A DNA stretch of 64,000 nucleotides from Novipirellula artificiosorum (GTDB lineage: Bacteria > Planctomycetota > Planctomycetia > Pirellulales > Pirellulaceae). A program made the translations under genes and the position numbers. The notes beneath the pieces are model-generated. The model saw only the letters and a program-made list of their open reading frames with translations. It searched no databases and was not told the origin of the DNA. The DNA lies in the NCBI RefSeq assembly GCF_007860135.1, contig NZ_SJPV01000002.1:944122-1008121 (forward strand), given 5' to 3'. This document shows positions 18,076 through 27,339 of this stretch, piece by piece. Within the stretch, counting starts at the first letter, position 1. The number at the start of each line of letters is the position of its first letter.

Positions 18076-19181
18076 TGAACGAACCTTATCGATTGCGCTA
18101 CACCAACCAAATTGTGGGTGCCTTTCTACTCATTCTGTTGCTGTTCTTGATCGTCTTGTCGATCCTGCTGCTGCGGGCCAGTGACTATTTTGTTGAACAG
18201 GACCACTACTGGATCGAAATCGCACAAGAGGACATCGACGATTTGCACAAAGGCGCCGACGTGATGATCTTGGGCGAACGAGCGGGCAAGGTTGAAAACA
18301 TCCGCTATGTGGACGACAGCGATAAGGTTCGCGTTAACCTTGCGATCGACCCCCAGAAGAGCTCCGAGATTTTTTCGGATTCCATCGTCTTGCTCGAACG
18401 CAAGTATGGAATTGGCACTCCGATTCTTGACATTCGACGTGCCAAATCGGCCAACGGGGCGATGGTTCCACTGTTGCCTGGGAACCAACTCGCCAACTTC
18501 CGCGGTGAAGCCGATCGTATCGACCAAATGGCTCACGAAGTCGAATCGGTCAGCGAATCGGTCCGCCGCATCCAACAAAAACTCGATCCAACGCTATCCG
18601 GTATCGAACAAGCCGCAGACCGTTTCCGCGGTTCCCTCGACAATTCCATCGATCCGACATTGTCCCAAACCATGAAAGCTTCCGATTCCTTCTATCAAAC
18701 CAACGAAGCAATCCGACCCGAGGCACTTGAAACCTTGCAGACGGTTCGTAAGGCAACCGAGAACCTTGAGTCCCAGGTCGAGAGTTTAACAACGAAGATC
18801 GAGTTATTGGTCGAAAACGATATGCGAGACACGTTGGTCGATGTGCGGGAATCAACGGATGACATCAGTGCGGCAGCAAGTCGCGTCAATCAAAGCTCGG
18901 TCACGGTCACCGAAAGCATTTCCGAAACGCTTCGTACCCTGCGCGATGCGGCGGAAGAGATTCATCAGCTTGCGACAGAAACACGCGAAGTGGTTCGAAT
19001 TGTTCGCAAAGAAGCCAATGAGTTGCCTGGGACAACGCAACGCGTCAACGAGACGGTGAGTGACACGCAGGACCTTGTCGGAGAAGTCCGCAGTCATTGG
19101 CTGCTTCGCCGCTACAACACACAACCGACATCCACGCCGCAAGTTTCACCCTCGAGCCTACGCGGGGGGGCGGTACGTTGA
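18075..19181 (+). CDS. mlaD: MCE (MlaD-like) substrate-binding protein with long coiled coil
   Basis: Starts in a TGATG overlap with the upstream gene, implying translational coupling. A single N-terminal helix at about residues 12-34 (VGAFLLILLLFLIVLSIL) anchors the protein. The MCE domain follows at about 40-125 (LHKGADVMILGERAGKVENI, broken by DKVRVNLAID and YGIGTPILDI). The remaining 230 residues form heptad-rich coiled coil (ESVRRIQQKLDPTLSGIEQA and similar, up to VRIVRKEANELPG) that could span part of the periplasm, as in tunnel-forming MCE proteins. The system would carry lipids across the envelope. The end overlaps the start of the lipoprotein gene. Confidence 0.92.
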   Translation: MNEPYRLRYTNQIVGAFLLILLLFLIVLSILLLRASDYFVEQDHYWIEIAQEDIDDLHKGADVMILGERAGKVENIRYVDDSDKVRVNLAIDPQKSSEIFSDSIVLLERKYGIGTPILDIRRAKSANGAMVPLLPGNQLANFRGEADRIDQMAHEVESVSESVRRIQQKLDPTLSGIEQAADRFRGSLDNSIDPTLSQTMKASDSFYQTNEAIRPEALETLQTVRKATENLESQVESLTTKIELLVENDMRDTLVDVRESTDDISAAASRVNQSSVTVTESISETLRTLRDAAEEIHQLATETREVVRIVRKEANELPGTTQRVNETVSDTQDLVGEVRSHWLLRRYNTQPTSTPQVSPSSLRGGAVR

Positions 19182-20299
19182 AATCTTCTTTTATCACCTC
19201 TCTCTTGATCTTGAGTTCGTTGATGCTGTCCCTTGCATCCGGTTGCCGAAGTGCATCGACCCCACAGCGCAAGGTGGACACCTCACTCACGCGGTTTGCT
19301 TCGTCGGGCCATGAAGCCTTCGCCGAAGGAGATCTCGATGTTGCGATTGCCCAGTATCGCAAAGCGCTTCACCGAGCATGGTCGATCGATGACCCCTACG
19401 AGTCCGGAACCAGTGCGTACAACTTAGCGGCTTGCATGACAAGCTTGTCCAAAAATCAGGAAGCCAGGGATTGGTTAGTCGATGCGCGCGTGGAGCTTTG
19501 CCGGGCAAAAAGTTCTGCGGGAAACACTTGGTTGTTGGAAGCCAAGATCGCACAACAAGAATGCCGTTTTGAGGAAGCCAAGACCTTTGTGGATCGAGCC
19601 GCGTGCAGTCAGCCACCCTGTGATGCGGGCAGTGGCGATTGCCTTTGCGGCCCGAAGGATCCCTGCAAGGAATCGTGCGTCATGCGCATCCCCTGTGTCG
19701 GATCGCGAGTCAAGCAAAAGAAAGCTGCCGAGCAGTGCGAAGACGATTACACCGCTCAAATCCACCTGGCTCGAGCTCGATTGGCAGCAGAAACCTACGA
19801 GATTGAATGCGCCGAGATGCATTTCGCTTGTGCTTGCGAATTAGCAGCAGACGTTTGTAGCGAAAGCCTCCAGGCCGAATTGCAGAATGTTGCCGCGATG
19901 ATTCATCTTGCCAAAGGCGAATACCTACAGGCCGCATGGCATTTTGACAACGAGGCGAAGCATCTTCGATTGGCAGGCAATTATCGAGAGATTCCCGTTG
20001 CCTTGGAATTGGCGTCGGCGGCCTATGAACAAGCGGAACGAGCGGATTTGGCGGCCAGTCGGATGTGCCGCGTTGCCAGGATCTGGTTCGGCCGCGGCGA
20101 GTTCAAAAAATCGTGGAGTTATCTTCCGCAGGCTCTATGCCTCGCGGAACACTGCCGTTGCCAGTCCGCCAAGATTCGCTTGGCGCTTCTCGCGAAGGAA
20201 ATCGAGTTGGCGTTGGCAGACCAGGGGGAACCGATGCTGCCCAAACCGCCAAAGGATTCACTCCTGCTCGACAACTCGGAAAACCTCGAGAGTTCCTGA
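19178..20299 (+). CDS. TPR lipoprotein with a cysteine cluster, fourth gene of the MCE operon
   Basis: The TTG at 19178 overlaps the MCE stop (TTGA) and is preceded by a G-rich run. It yields a clean lipoprotein signal (LLILSSLMLSLASGC, lipobox cysteine in SGC). An upstream in-frame start at 19097 would bury that signal, so TTG is preferred. The 373-residue protein has TPR-like helical repeats (FAEGDLDVAIAQYRKALHRA, KGEYLQAAWHFDNEAKHL) and, between them, seven cysteines within residues 143-173 (CSQPPC, CLC, PCKESC, PC). Operon position suggests an outer-membrane or periplasmic partner of the lipid transporter. It converges with the cyclase gene, overlapping it by 42 bases. Confidence 0.85.
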   Translation: MKSSFITSLLILSSLMLSLASGCRSASTPQRKVDTSLTRFASSGHEAFAEGDLDVAIAQYRKALHRAWSIDDPYESGTSAYNLAACMTSLSKNQEARDWLVDARVELCRAKSSAGNTWLLEAKIAQQECRFEEAKTFVDRAACSQPPCDAGSGDCLCGPKDPCKESCVMRIPCVGSRVKQKKAAEQCEDDYTAQIHLARARLAAETYEIECAEMHFACACELAADVCSESLQAELQNVAAMIHLAKGEYLQAAWHFDNEAKHLRLAGNYREIPVALELASAAYEQAERADLAASRMCRVARIWFGRGEFKKSWSYLPQALCLAEHCRCQSAKIRLALLAKEIELALADQGEPMLPKPPKDSLLLDNSENLESS

Positions 20300-21835
20300 T
20301 TTGCCTTTGACCCGCTGAGGCGGTTCGGCTTCGATCACAAACTCCTCGGTCAACCGGTCACGCGTGGTCCGCGTGATCAACAGCTGGCATCCCACGGCTT
20401 TGGTGAGTGCCTCGACGCGAGCGGCAACGTTGACGGTATCACCAATCGCCGTGTACTCCTGACGTTTCGGGGAACCGATGCTTCCCACGATCGCTGGACC
20501 GGAATTGATACCGATGCCGATTTGCAGATCGGGCCATCCAACGTCGGCAAACTTCTCGGACGCCTGTTTCATGCAGCAAATCATTTCCAAGCCCGCTTTG
20601 ACCGCTCGTTGGGCATGCTGGTCCGAGTGCAAACCGATGCCAAACAGAGCCATCAAACCATCACCTAAGAATTTGTTCGTCATGCCTCCATGCGACTCAA
20701 TCTTCTCGACCGCTTCTCGAAAAAAGACGTTCAGGGCTGCAACAACTTGCTCCGGAGAATGAGAAGAAGCGTATTGGGTGAAGTTGCGAATGTCGACGAA
20801 CATCACCGTGATGTCTTGTTCGCGCCCAGCCAAGCTGTTTTGCTCACTCAGGATTTGGCGTGCCGCTTCCTGGCCCACATGCCGACCAAACGTTTGTTGC
20901 AATTGCTCGCGTTGTCGCAACCCCTCGACCATCGAGTTGAAACTCTCTATCAGCAGCCCAAAGTCATCGGCGCGAAGCAAATCCACTCGAACATCCAAGT
21001 GACCTCGGGCCACCTTGAGGGCGGCTTCCTTCATCAGCCGCACGGGGGTGGCGACCATCTTTCCGAGCATCCAGCTACTGCTGAGCCCGAACAGAATCGC
21101 GACCACTCCAACGGCCACCGCAAACGCAGGGGCTTCGTGTGCGGCGTCTGGGACGAGCAGGATCAAGACCAGCGAAACCACCGGGCTGACGACCGCCGAG
21201 AACGCCCACAACACGCCTCGTGTGGTGATGTTCAGAGGCACCGCGCCAGGAACATGAACGGGGATCGCATCTTGAAAGAAGACGGGAAACAAAGCCTTTT
21301 GAATCGTCATCTCGACCGCAAAAAAGCTGTGCGTTAGCGCGATCAGCGACGCGATGATGAACGACGTGATCAGGTGCGTGACCACATCGGCGGACAAAGG
21401 CTCGGGCACCGCGCGAAGTGCAGCCGGAAAGACCGGGATGCAACTCAGCCACCCAATGGACGCGACCAGCAGAAACCACCAAGGCAGATTGATCACGATC
21501 CGCCGAGCCCGTTGCAACCGATCCGGCGGCACCGACTCTCCTTGAAGCAAGGAGCGATGAATCGGCCTCAGCCAAAACAACGGTATCAAGAAACACCCGA
21601 TCGCGACCGGGTAAACCAGCAGATTGAACCCTTGCCAACAAGCGTCGAACCGCTCCATCTGCGCGTCGCTGAGCAGCGGCCGAATTTGCTTTGCATTGTA
21701 GAGGACGTTGATAACGCTGCCGATTGCGTTTGCAAGGACCGGTGAAACGCAGACAAAGAACAACCCGTGTCGCTGCCACACACTCCAACGAACGAGCGGC
21801 AAGTTCTCCGATGGCTTCGCAGCGGCAACCGGCAC
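20258..21835 (-). CDS. Membrane class III adenylate/guanylate cyclase with HAMP domain
   Basis: Makes a cyclic nucleotide from NTP at the inner membrane. A GTG at 21835 opens 525 residues: several N-terminal helices (FFVCVSPVLANAIGSVINVL, WWFLLVASIGWLSCI, a third at ITSFIIASLIALTHSFF, two more near 215-265), a HAMP linker around residues 268-320, then the cyclase domain. Metal-binding aspartates are Asp348 (VMFVDIRNFT) and Asp392 (KFLGDG). Lys388 and the aspartate in YTAIGDTVNVAARVE, with its Asn and Arg, form the substrate and transition-state set, which looks complete, so activity is expected; adenylate specificity is likely but not certain. It begins 11 bases after the DUF3127-like gene, suggesting one transcript. 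Confidence 0.92.
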   Translation of the reverse strand: MPVAAAKPSENLPLVRWSVWQRHGLFFVCVSPVLANAIGSVINVLYNAKQIRPLLSDAQMERFDACWQGFNLLVYPVAIGCFLIPLFWLRPIHRSLLQGESVPPDRLQRARRIVINLPWWFLLVASIGWLSCIPVFPAALRAVPEPLSADVVTHLITSFIIASLIALTHSFFAVEMTIQKALFPVFFQDAIPVHVPGAVPLNITTRGVLWAFSAVVSPVVSLVLILLVPDAAHEAPAFAVAVGVVAILFGLSSSWMLGKMVATPVRLMKEAALKVARGHLDVRVDLLRADDFGLLIESFNSMVEGLRQREQLQQTFGRHVGQEAARQILSEQNSLAGREQDITVMFVDIRNFTQYASSHSPEQVVAALNVFFREAVEKIESHGGMTNKFLGDGLMALFGIGLHSDQHAQRAVKAGLEMICCMKQASEKFADVGWPDLQIGIGINSGPAIVGSIGSPKRQEYTAIGDTVNVAARVEALTKAVGCQLLITRTTRDRLTEEFVIEAEPPQRVKGKSGTLEVFRVVEQE

Positions 21836-21846
21836 CTCAAAGAGCC

Positions 21847-22224
21847 CTAAAATGGTGCGTCTTCTTCGCTCGCTTCGTTGAACGCATCATTGGGCGACTC
21901 TGAGACCCGTTCCGTCATCGTATCCCCGCCGCCATTGAGCACTCGAAACGATAACGCCTCGGCATTGAGAAAGAACTTAACTTCGCTTTGCTCGTCCTTT
22001 TGCCAACGACGGCCATTGAGCCGATAAACCACTTCAATCTCGTCGCCCACGTTCAATTCGTCGGCCAAATCGCAACCGTCCTTGATGAACTCAAGCGGCA
22101 CAAAGTTCGTGAAGCTGCCCTTTTCCTGTTCCAGCACCACCAAACGTTTGCGAAACCCCTTACTTCCATAACTCTTGGTGTCCTCAATCAAATGCACGAC
22201 ACCGCTAACCTTCGACTCGCTCAT
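21847..22224 (-). CDS. DUF3127-like small protein
   Basis: From the ATG at 22224 the protein has 125 residues beginning MSESKVSGVVHLIEDTKSYG. The body VVHLIED...KRLVVLEQ...FVPLEFI...VGDEIEVVYRLNGRRW matches the OB-fold-like DUF3127 family, some members of which are thought to bind single-stranded DNA; role unknown here. The acidic, disordered tail (NDAFNEASEEDAPF) resembles the C-terminal peptides of SSB-type proteins. An in-frame start at 22296 would add 24 nonconserved residues. It is followed after 11 bases by the cyclase gene. Confidence 0.85.
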   Translation of the reverse strand: MSESKVSGVVHLIEDTKSYGSKGFRKRLVVLEQEKGSFTNFVPLEFIKDGCDLADELNVGDEIEVVYRLNGRRWQKDEQSEVKFFLNAEALSFRVLNGGGDTMTERVSESPNDAFNEASEEDAPF

Positions 22225-22362
22225 ACTTTTTGCTCTACAAACTGAATGGGTGATTTGCCAAGATCCATTATGGTTGAGTTCCCGGGCGTCTGACAACCCA
22301 CAGCGTTTGATCGAGTTGCGGTCGCCAAGATCGCGTGAAAATGAGGTACGTCTCGGACGGAA

Positions 22363-23862
22363 TCACGAATCCCAGTCCATTGGCAGCCGCTCATCCTCCG
22401 GATCCAACTTTCCAGGTTCGCGACGTTCACTGCCCCCTTGGTCGGTCAAACGGTCTCCGAGTTCCTCGCGTGCCTGAGCCGCGGCAGCCATCAATTTCGC
22501 CACCACCTCCGGATACTGGTCTTTCACATCCTTGGTTTCCGAGACATCGGCGTCGAGATCAAACAGACTTAATTGAATTTTGTTCGTTTCATATCCAACC
22601 GGGAAGCCACCCGACCCACCCTCGCGCCCGTTCAAGCTGCGATAGCCATGGGGGAACATCAACTTGAAGCGTTCGTTGCGAACCGCTTCCAATTCGCCTC
22701 CCTTGTAGTAGCACCAAAACGCGTCATGGGGTGATGCGGCACCGGCTTCGCCAAACATCAGCGGCCGAATGTCTCGGCCATCCAACTTGCGAGAGGGCAA
22801 ATCCGCATCAATCAGTTTCGCGACGGTGGGAAGAATGTCGATGGTGCTGCACAGCTTGTCGCATGTCGTACCTGCGGGAATTTTCCCCTTCCAACGCATC
22901 AACGTCGGCTCGCGGTAGCCACCTTCAAACATCGTCCCTTTCCCTTCACGCAACGGTGTCGCCTTGCCAGCGTGGGCCCCGTACGAGAGCCAGGGCCCAT
23001 TGTCGCTCGTAAAAATAACCAGCGTCTTCTCATCCGCTCCGATCTCTTCGATGGCCTTCATCACTTGCCCCACCGACCAATCAACTTCCATCACGACGTC
23101 ACCGAACAACCCCGCGCCGCTCTTTCCGCGAAAATCTTCGGAGACGTACAGTGGCACGTGCACCATCGGATGCGGTAGGTACAAAAAGAACGGATGGTCG
23201 GCGTTGCTCTTGATGAATTCGACCGCCCGCTCGGTAAACTGCTTCGTCATCTGTTCTTGGTCGGCGGGTTGGATATTGGGATTCACAATCTCGTATCCCC
23301 CTCCGCGTGTCGCCGAAATCATTGGCAATGCGGGCCACGGTGATTTCGCATCCGGGTTCTTTTTACGCTTCGAAAGGAAATCGGGGTGAAGCGGCCACAT
23401 GTCGTTGCTATAGGGAATACCGTAGTAGAGATCAAAGCCATGGTTGGTTGGCAAAAATTTCGGGTGATGTCCTAAGTGCCATTTGCCAAAGATGGCAGTC
23501 GCATAGCCCTTCGATTTGCAGATCTCGGCAATCGTCGTTTCGTCGGGGTTGATGCCGATTTCAGACTTTGGCCCGAGAGCACCAGCGATGCCGATTCGCC
23601 GATGATAACAACCGGTCATCAGTGCCGATCGCGACGCCGAACAGACAGCCGAGGAGACAACGAAGTCGGTAAACTTCCGGCCTTCGGCAGCCATCGAATC
23701 CAAGTGGGGCGTCGGATAATCGGTCCCACCAAACGGGTTAATATCGGCGTAACCCATATCGTCGATGAAGATCACAACGACATTTGGCGCAGCAGGATCG
23801 CCCCCATGAAGTTGGCCGCAAATCAGGGTGGCAAAAAGTGACAGGACGTAGAATCGAGACAT
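22363..23862 (-). CDS. Secreted sulfatase (formylglycine type)
   Basis: Type I sulfatase that hydrolyses sulfate esters, typical of the large planctomycete set acting on sulfated algal polysaccharides. From the ATG at 23862 there are 499 residues with a signal peptide (FYVLSLFATLICGQLHGG). Metal site residues Asp34-Asp35 lie in VVIFIDDMGY. The formylglycine motif is C74-S-A-S-R78, the Cys form with Ala in place of the more usual Pro. GKWHLGHH and TSDNGPW, with an active-site lysine and metal ligands, are also present. It needs a formylglycine-generating enzyme that is not in this window. An upstream in-frame start at 23940 lacks a signal peptide at its end and is less likely. Confidence 0.95.
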   Translation of the reverse strand: MSRFYVLSLFATLICGQLHGGDPAAPNVVVIFIDDMGYADINPFGGTDYPTPHLDSMAAEGRKFTDFVVSSAVCSASRSALMTGCYHRRIGIAGALGPKSEIGINPDETTIAEICKSKGYATAIFGKWHLGHHPKFLPTNHGFDLYYGIPYSNDMWPLHPDFLSKRKKNPDAKSPWPALPMISATRGGGYEIVNPNIQPADQEQMTKQFTERAVEFIKSNADHPFFLYLPHPMVHVPLYVSEDFRGKSGAGLFGDVVMEVDWSVGQVMKAIEEIGADEKTLVIFTSDNGPWLSYGAHAGKATPLREGKGTMFEGGYREPTLMRWKGKIPAGTTCDKLCSTIDILPTVAKLIDADLPSRKLDGRDIRPLMFGEAGAASPHDAFWCYYKGGELEAVRNERFKLMFPHGYRSLNGREGGSGGFPVGYETNKIQLSLFDLDADVSETKDVKDQYPEVVAKLMAAAAQAREELGDRLTDQGGSERREPGKLDPEDERLPMDWDS

Positions 23863-24186
23863 CGGGCAACAGCTCACGATGGGAGGGAAGGCGGGTGTGT
23901 CAGAATGGACTATCTTAACCCTTCCCCCGCACCGCTGCAAAACCCGGGTGACGATTGCGTGCAGGAACCAGCTGCGACCCGCTCCGCGGTCGGTGCAGGA
24001 TCCAACGCGGGATCACCGAGAAGCGTCGCGGCTGCGGGTCTTCTCTTGTCGACAAGTCGCTTGGGTGATGAGCTATGGCCGCGACGCAGGCAGCAAATGG
24101 CAGCGAGTCATTGGGTCGTGTAGAATGAAGTTCTGCATCCAACTGGCGTATTGGCCGGTCCCACCTTTGCTAAGAAAGTCCCACCG

Positions 24187-26295
24187 ATGAGATTTCGTTG
24201 TTTCCCGCGGCTCGTGTGCTGCCTGTATGTCTTCTCGCTTGGCTGGTCGGCAAACGCCGCCGATTTCCACGTTGCAACCTTTGGGAACGATGCCTGGTCA
24301 GGAACCGTTGCGACGGTCAACCAAGCCGCGTCCGACGGTCCCCTCGCATCGCTCGCTGCGGCCCAGCAGCGCGTTCGGACGCTTCGCCAGCAACAGCCCA
24401 ATCGGCAATCGCCGATCGTCGTCGAACTCGCCGAGGGAACCTATTTCCTGGAGGAACCCTTGGCGTTCAGCGCCGAGGATTCGGGGACACCGCAATCGCC
24501 CGTGATCTACCAAGCTGCCAAAGGTGCTCGGCCTGTGATCAGCGGTGGTGTGAAGGTCAGCCAATGGAGGACGAACGATCAAGGAGAGTGGTACACCGAT
24601 CTTGAACCGGGAGCGTGGAGCTTCTCGCAAATGTTTGTGAATGACCAGCGTCGGTTCCGACCGCGATGGCCAGAGCAGGGTTACTATAAGATTTCGAAGA
24701 AACTCGAACCTTCCGATCAATCCGCTGGCAAAGGGCACGACCAGTTTGGCTTTGCGGCTGGCGAACTGAACCCGAATTGGCAAAACCTTCAGGATGTGGA
24801 AATCGTTGCCTTTCATCACTGGACGGCATCCCGTATCCCGATCGCCGAGGTGGATGATTCGCACAACCGGGTACGACTTGGCGGGCACACCACCGGGCTT
24901 AGTTCTTGGGCCGAGTTCAAGCAGGGGCATCGGTATTTCGCCGAAAATGTCAAGGAAGCACTCCGCAAACCGGGCCAGTGGTATTTCGACCGCCCGACAA
25001 GACGCTTGACCTACATCCCGCGTCGGGGTGAAACGCTTCAAAACACCACGGTGATCGTGCCAAAAATCAAGAATTTGTTGCTGCTTCGTGGCGAGGTTGC
25101 TCGGCGTGAATGGGTGCAACACCTTGGCTTCCGTGGCCTGACGTTCGCCCATGCCAATTGGTCGACACCCCCGACCGGTCAGTCGTTCCCGCAAGCGGAA
25201 ATCAATCTGGGCGCGGCGATCGCGGCCATGGGGGCTCGGTACATCGATTTTGACCACTGTGCCGTTCGCCATGTTGGTGAATATGCGATGGGATTTGGAC
25301 CTGGATGCCAGCACAACCGAGTCACGGCCTGCGAACTGGTCGATTTGGGGGCGGGTGGAATCAAGATTGGCAGCAGTTTGCCGACCGTGTGGGGCAACAC
25401 ACTCGCCGCCCCGAACGATGACGAAGCCTTGGTTTCCCATCACACCATCGAAGATTGCTTGATCGCTCATGCGGGGCGGTTGCACTCAGCCGGTATCGGT
25501 GTCTGGGTAGGTCATTCGCCGCACAACGCAATTCGCCACAACGACGTTTTTGACCTCTACTACTCAGCGTTTTCGCTCGGCTGGGTGTGGGGCTATGGCC
25601 AAAGCCGTGCCCACCACAACGAAGTGGCCTCCAATCATGCTTTCGACATCGGGCAGGGTGTTCTGAGTGATATGGGATGCATCTACACACTCGGGATTTC
25701 ACCCGGCACCTCGATCCAAGACAACCACTTCCACGATGTGATCTCGTATGACTATGGCGGTTGGGGATTGTACACCGATGAGGGATCCACCGGCGTCACG
25801 ATGCGCAACAACCTGGTCTATCGTTGTTCTCGAGGTGGATTCCACCAGCATTACGGGAAAGAGAATCGCATCGAGAACAATATTTTTGCGGAGGGCGGCC
25901 AGCATCAACTGCAACGTACGCGAAGCGAAGACCACACCTCGTTCACGTTCGAGCGCAACCTGGTCTACTGGACCAAGGAAAGCCCCTTGCTCGGAAGCAA
26001 CTGGTCTGACAACCACTTTCGCTGCGATCACAATTTGTATTGGAATGGGGGGCGTCCGATTCGGTTTGCCGATGGCTTGACCCTTCATCAGTGGCAACAA
26101 GAACGCGACCAAGACACTCACTCACAGATCGCGGATCCGGGCTTTGTCGATCCCGCCAATGGCGACTTTCATTTGAAGGCGGATTCGCCCGCATTCCAAG
26201 TTGGTTTTGTGCCTTTCGATTACACCGCTGCGGGGCGACGGATCCCCTTGGAATTGACCGCCGATCTGCCGGAGGTGCCAGCGGCATTTGAATGA
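24187..26295 (+). CDS. Secreted right-handed parallel beta-helix protein
   Basis: Signal peptide at about residues 1-25 (LVCCLYVFSLGWSANAADF) from the ATG at 24187; 702 residues. The N-terminal part has the layout of DUF1565/pectate-lyase-like proteins (FHVATFGNDAWSG, a short gap, then VVELAEGTYFL and PVISGGVKV). The core contains many N/H/G-rich rungs (HHTIEDCLIAHAG, HNEVASNHAFDIG, RNNLVYRCSRGG, HQHYGKENRIENNIF) characteristic of polysaccharide lyases and epimerases. It probably acts on or binds polysaccharide outside the cell. No lyase triad can be assigned from sequence alone. Next to the sulfatase, it fits a polysaccharide-degradation theme, though the genes are on opposite strands. Confidence 0.88.
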   Translation: MRFRCFPRLVCCLYVFSLGWSANAADFHVATFGNDAWSGTVATVNQAASDGPLASLAAAQQRVRTLRQQQPNRQSPIVVELAEGTYFLEEPLAFSAEDSGTPQSPVIYQAAKGARPVISGGVKVSQWRTNDQGEWYTDLEPGAWSFSQMFVNDQRRFRPRWPEQGYYKISKKLEPSDQSAGKGHDQFGFAAGELNPNWQNLQDVEIVAFHHWTASRIPIAEVDDSHNRVRLGGHTTGLSSWAEFKQGHRYFAENVKEALRKPGQWYFDRPTRRLTYIPRRGETLQNTTVIVPKIKNLLLLRGEVARREWVQHLGFRGLTFAHANWSTPPTGQSFPQAEINLGAAIAAMGARYIDFDHCAVRHVGEYAMGFGPGCQHNRVTACELVDLGAGGIKIGSSLPTVWGNTLAAPNDDEALVSHHTIEDCLIAHAGRLHSAGIGVWVGHSPHNAIRHNDVFDLYYSAFSLGWVWGYGQSRAHHNEVASNHAFDIGQGVLSDMGCIYTLGISPGTSIQDNHFHDVISYDYGGWGLYTDEGSTGVTMRNNLVYRCSRGGFHQHYGKENRIENNIFAEGGQHQLQRTRSEDHTSFTFERNLVYWTKESPLLGSNWSDNHFRCDHNLYWNGGRPIRFADGLTLHQWQQERDQDTHSQIADPGFVDPANGDFHLKADSPAFQVGFVPFDYTAAGRRIPLELTADLPEVPAAFE

Positions 26296-26339
26296 TCGCG
26301 CGACTCGAACTCGCTGAAATCGCCGATGCGCTTCTCGGT

Positions 26340-26845
26340 TCGAAGAAGCCCCTCACCCCCGACCCCTCTCCCCGCTTGCGCGGGGCGAGGGGAGCCAGGG
26401 TGGTTGAGCCTCTGCGGTTTAGCCAGGGTGTTGATCGTCTGCGGTCTACTAAGTCGTGTCGTAAGCAATGAAGTTGGGCTCCCTTCTCCCCGCGCCGCGG
26501 GGGGAGAAGGGCTGGGGATGAGGGGGCTCAGCAGACGCACACGTCCAATAAGGTGCGAGCAACCTGGCACGGTGAAAGCCCCTCACCCCCGACCCCTCTC
26601 CCCGCTTGCGCGGGGCGAGGGGAGCCAGGGTGGTAGAGCCTTTGCGGTTTAGCAACTGATGCAGACACCGATCGGATTGTGCTCGCGTCTCCGCTTGCGC
26701 GGGGCGAGGGGAGCCAGGATGGTAGAGCCTGTGCGGTTAGCCAGGATGGTGATGGTCTGCGGTCTACTGAGTCGTTTAGGAAGCCTTGAAGTTGGGCTCC
26801 CTTCTCCCCCGCGCCGCGGGGGAGAAGGGCTGGGGATGAGGGGGC
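26340..26845. repeat. Tandem GC-rich hairpin repeats (CCCCTCACCCCC family)
   Basis: Two kinds of block alternate. Block one (CCCCTCACCCCCGACCCCTC then CCCCGC..GCGGGGCGAGGGG) begins at about 26350 and 26580, offset 230. Block two (GGGCTCCCTTCTCCCC..GGGGAGAAGGGCTGGGGATG) begins at about 26478 and 26796. Each forms a strong stem-loop. The same blocks make up the array at 37.0-37.86 kb and a single copy at 38.29-38.35 kb. No gene is supported between 26296 and 26953. Confidence 0.88.
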
Positions 26846-26869
26846 TTACGCTTGTTGTTCGCGGCGATG
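26846..26869 (-). pseudogene. C-terminal remnant of a DUF559 nuclease gene
   Basis: Reading the minus strand, the last codons and stop encode HRREQQA*, identical to the end of the intact DUF559 protein at 37855-38244, and the repeat flanking it on the stop side is the same at both sites. Upstream of the His codon similarity stops. This appears to be the tail of a former or co-copied DUF559 gene attached to the repeat. Confidence 0.6.
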
Positions 26870-26953
26870 ACTCCGAGAACGCTTTCAGAGTGCAGTTGGC
26901 GGGGCTTTGGAATCCAACCGCCTCGTGGTAATGTTCCCAACGACAACAGCCTT

Positions 26954-27184
26954 TTATTCCGAAGCTCGCTCTTCGACCTCCGGCGCAACGGCATTCATTG
27001 CTTGATCCAACTGCTTCATGTTTTCCTCGGCGTCTCGCAACATCAACATCGCGGTCTGTTGCGTGCTTTGCCGAATCATGGCTTCGTTTCGGTCGCTGGT
27101 CGCCGCCTTTAATTGCTTGTTCGCCTTTTCTAATTCGACCAAACGGAGCTTCACCGTTCGCTGCGTCGATGTCGCATCGATCAA
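26954..27184 (-). pseudogene. Coiled-coil gene fragment or small hypothetical protein
   Basis: A 76-codon frame from TTG 27184 encodes a regular charged helix (VKLRLVELEKANKQLKA, then RDAEENMKQLDQAMNAVAPE). The composition is clearly protein-like, but upstream in-frame sequence is not, and there is no good start signal. An AGGAGGTG lies 20 or more bases upstream in a different context. It could be the truncated 3' end of a longer gene disrupted near the repeats, or a short real gene. No family is recognised. Confidence 0.35.
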
Positions 27185-27339
27185 TGGCTGACGCGACGGA
27201 CAGTAACACCTCCTGACCCCTGTACCCGATCGTCGGAGTGTAGGATGAGCTGCTATTCTTGGGAAATGCTTGAAAACCTGACTCACATGAAGACTTCCGA
27301 AATCCAACCTCCCTGCTGATTCGTCTTACCCGTAGACCC

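Noticed and set aside
24298..25485. 395-codon minus-strand frame within the beta-helix gene
   Set aside because: Antisense to a gene with a signal peptide and beta-helix pattern; no protein-like features.
26326..26931. Short open frames across the hairpin repeats (also 37069-37858 and 63004-63344)
   Set aside because: They encode low-complexity proline/arginine strings that recur with each repeat copy and have no coding character.
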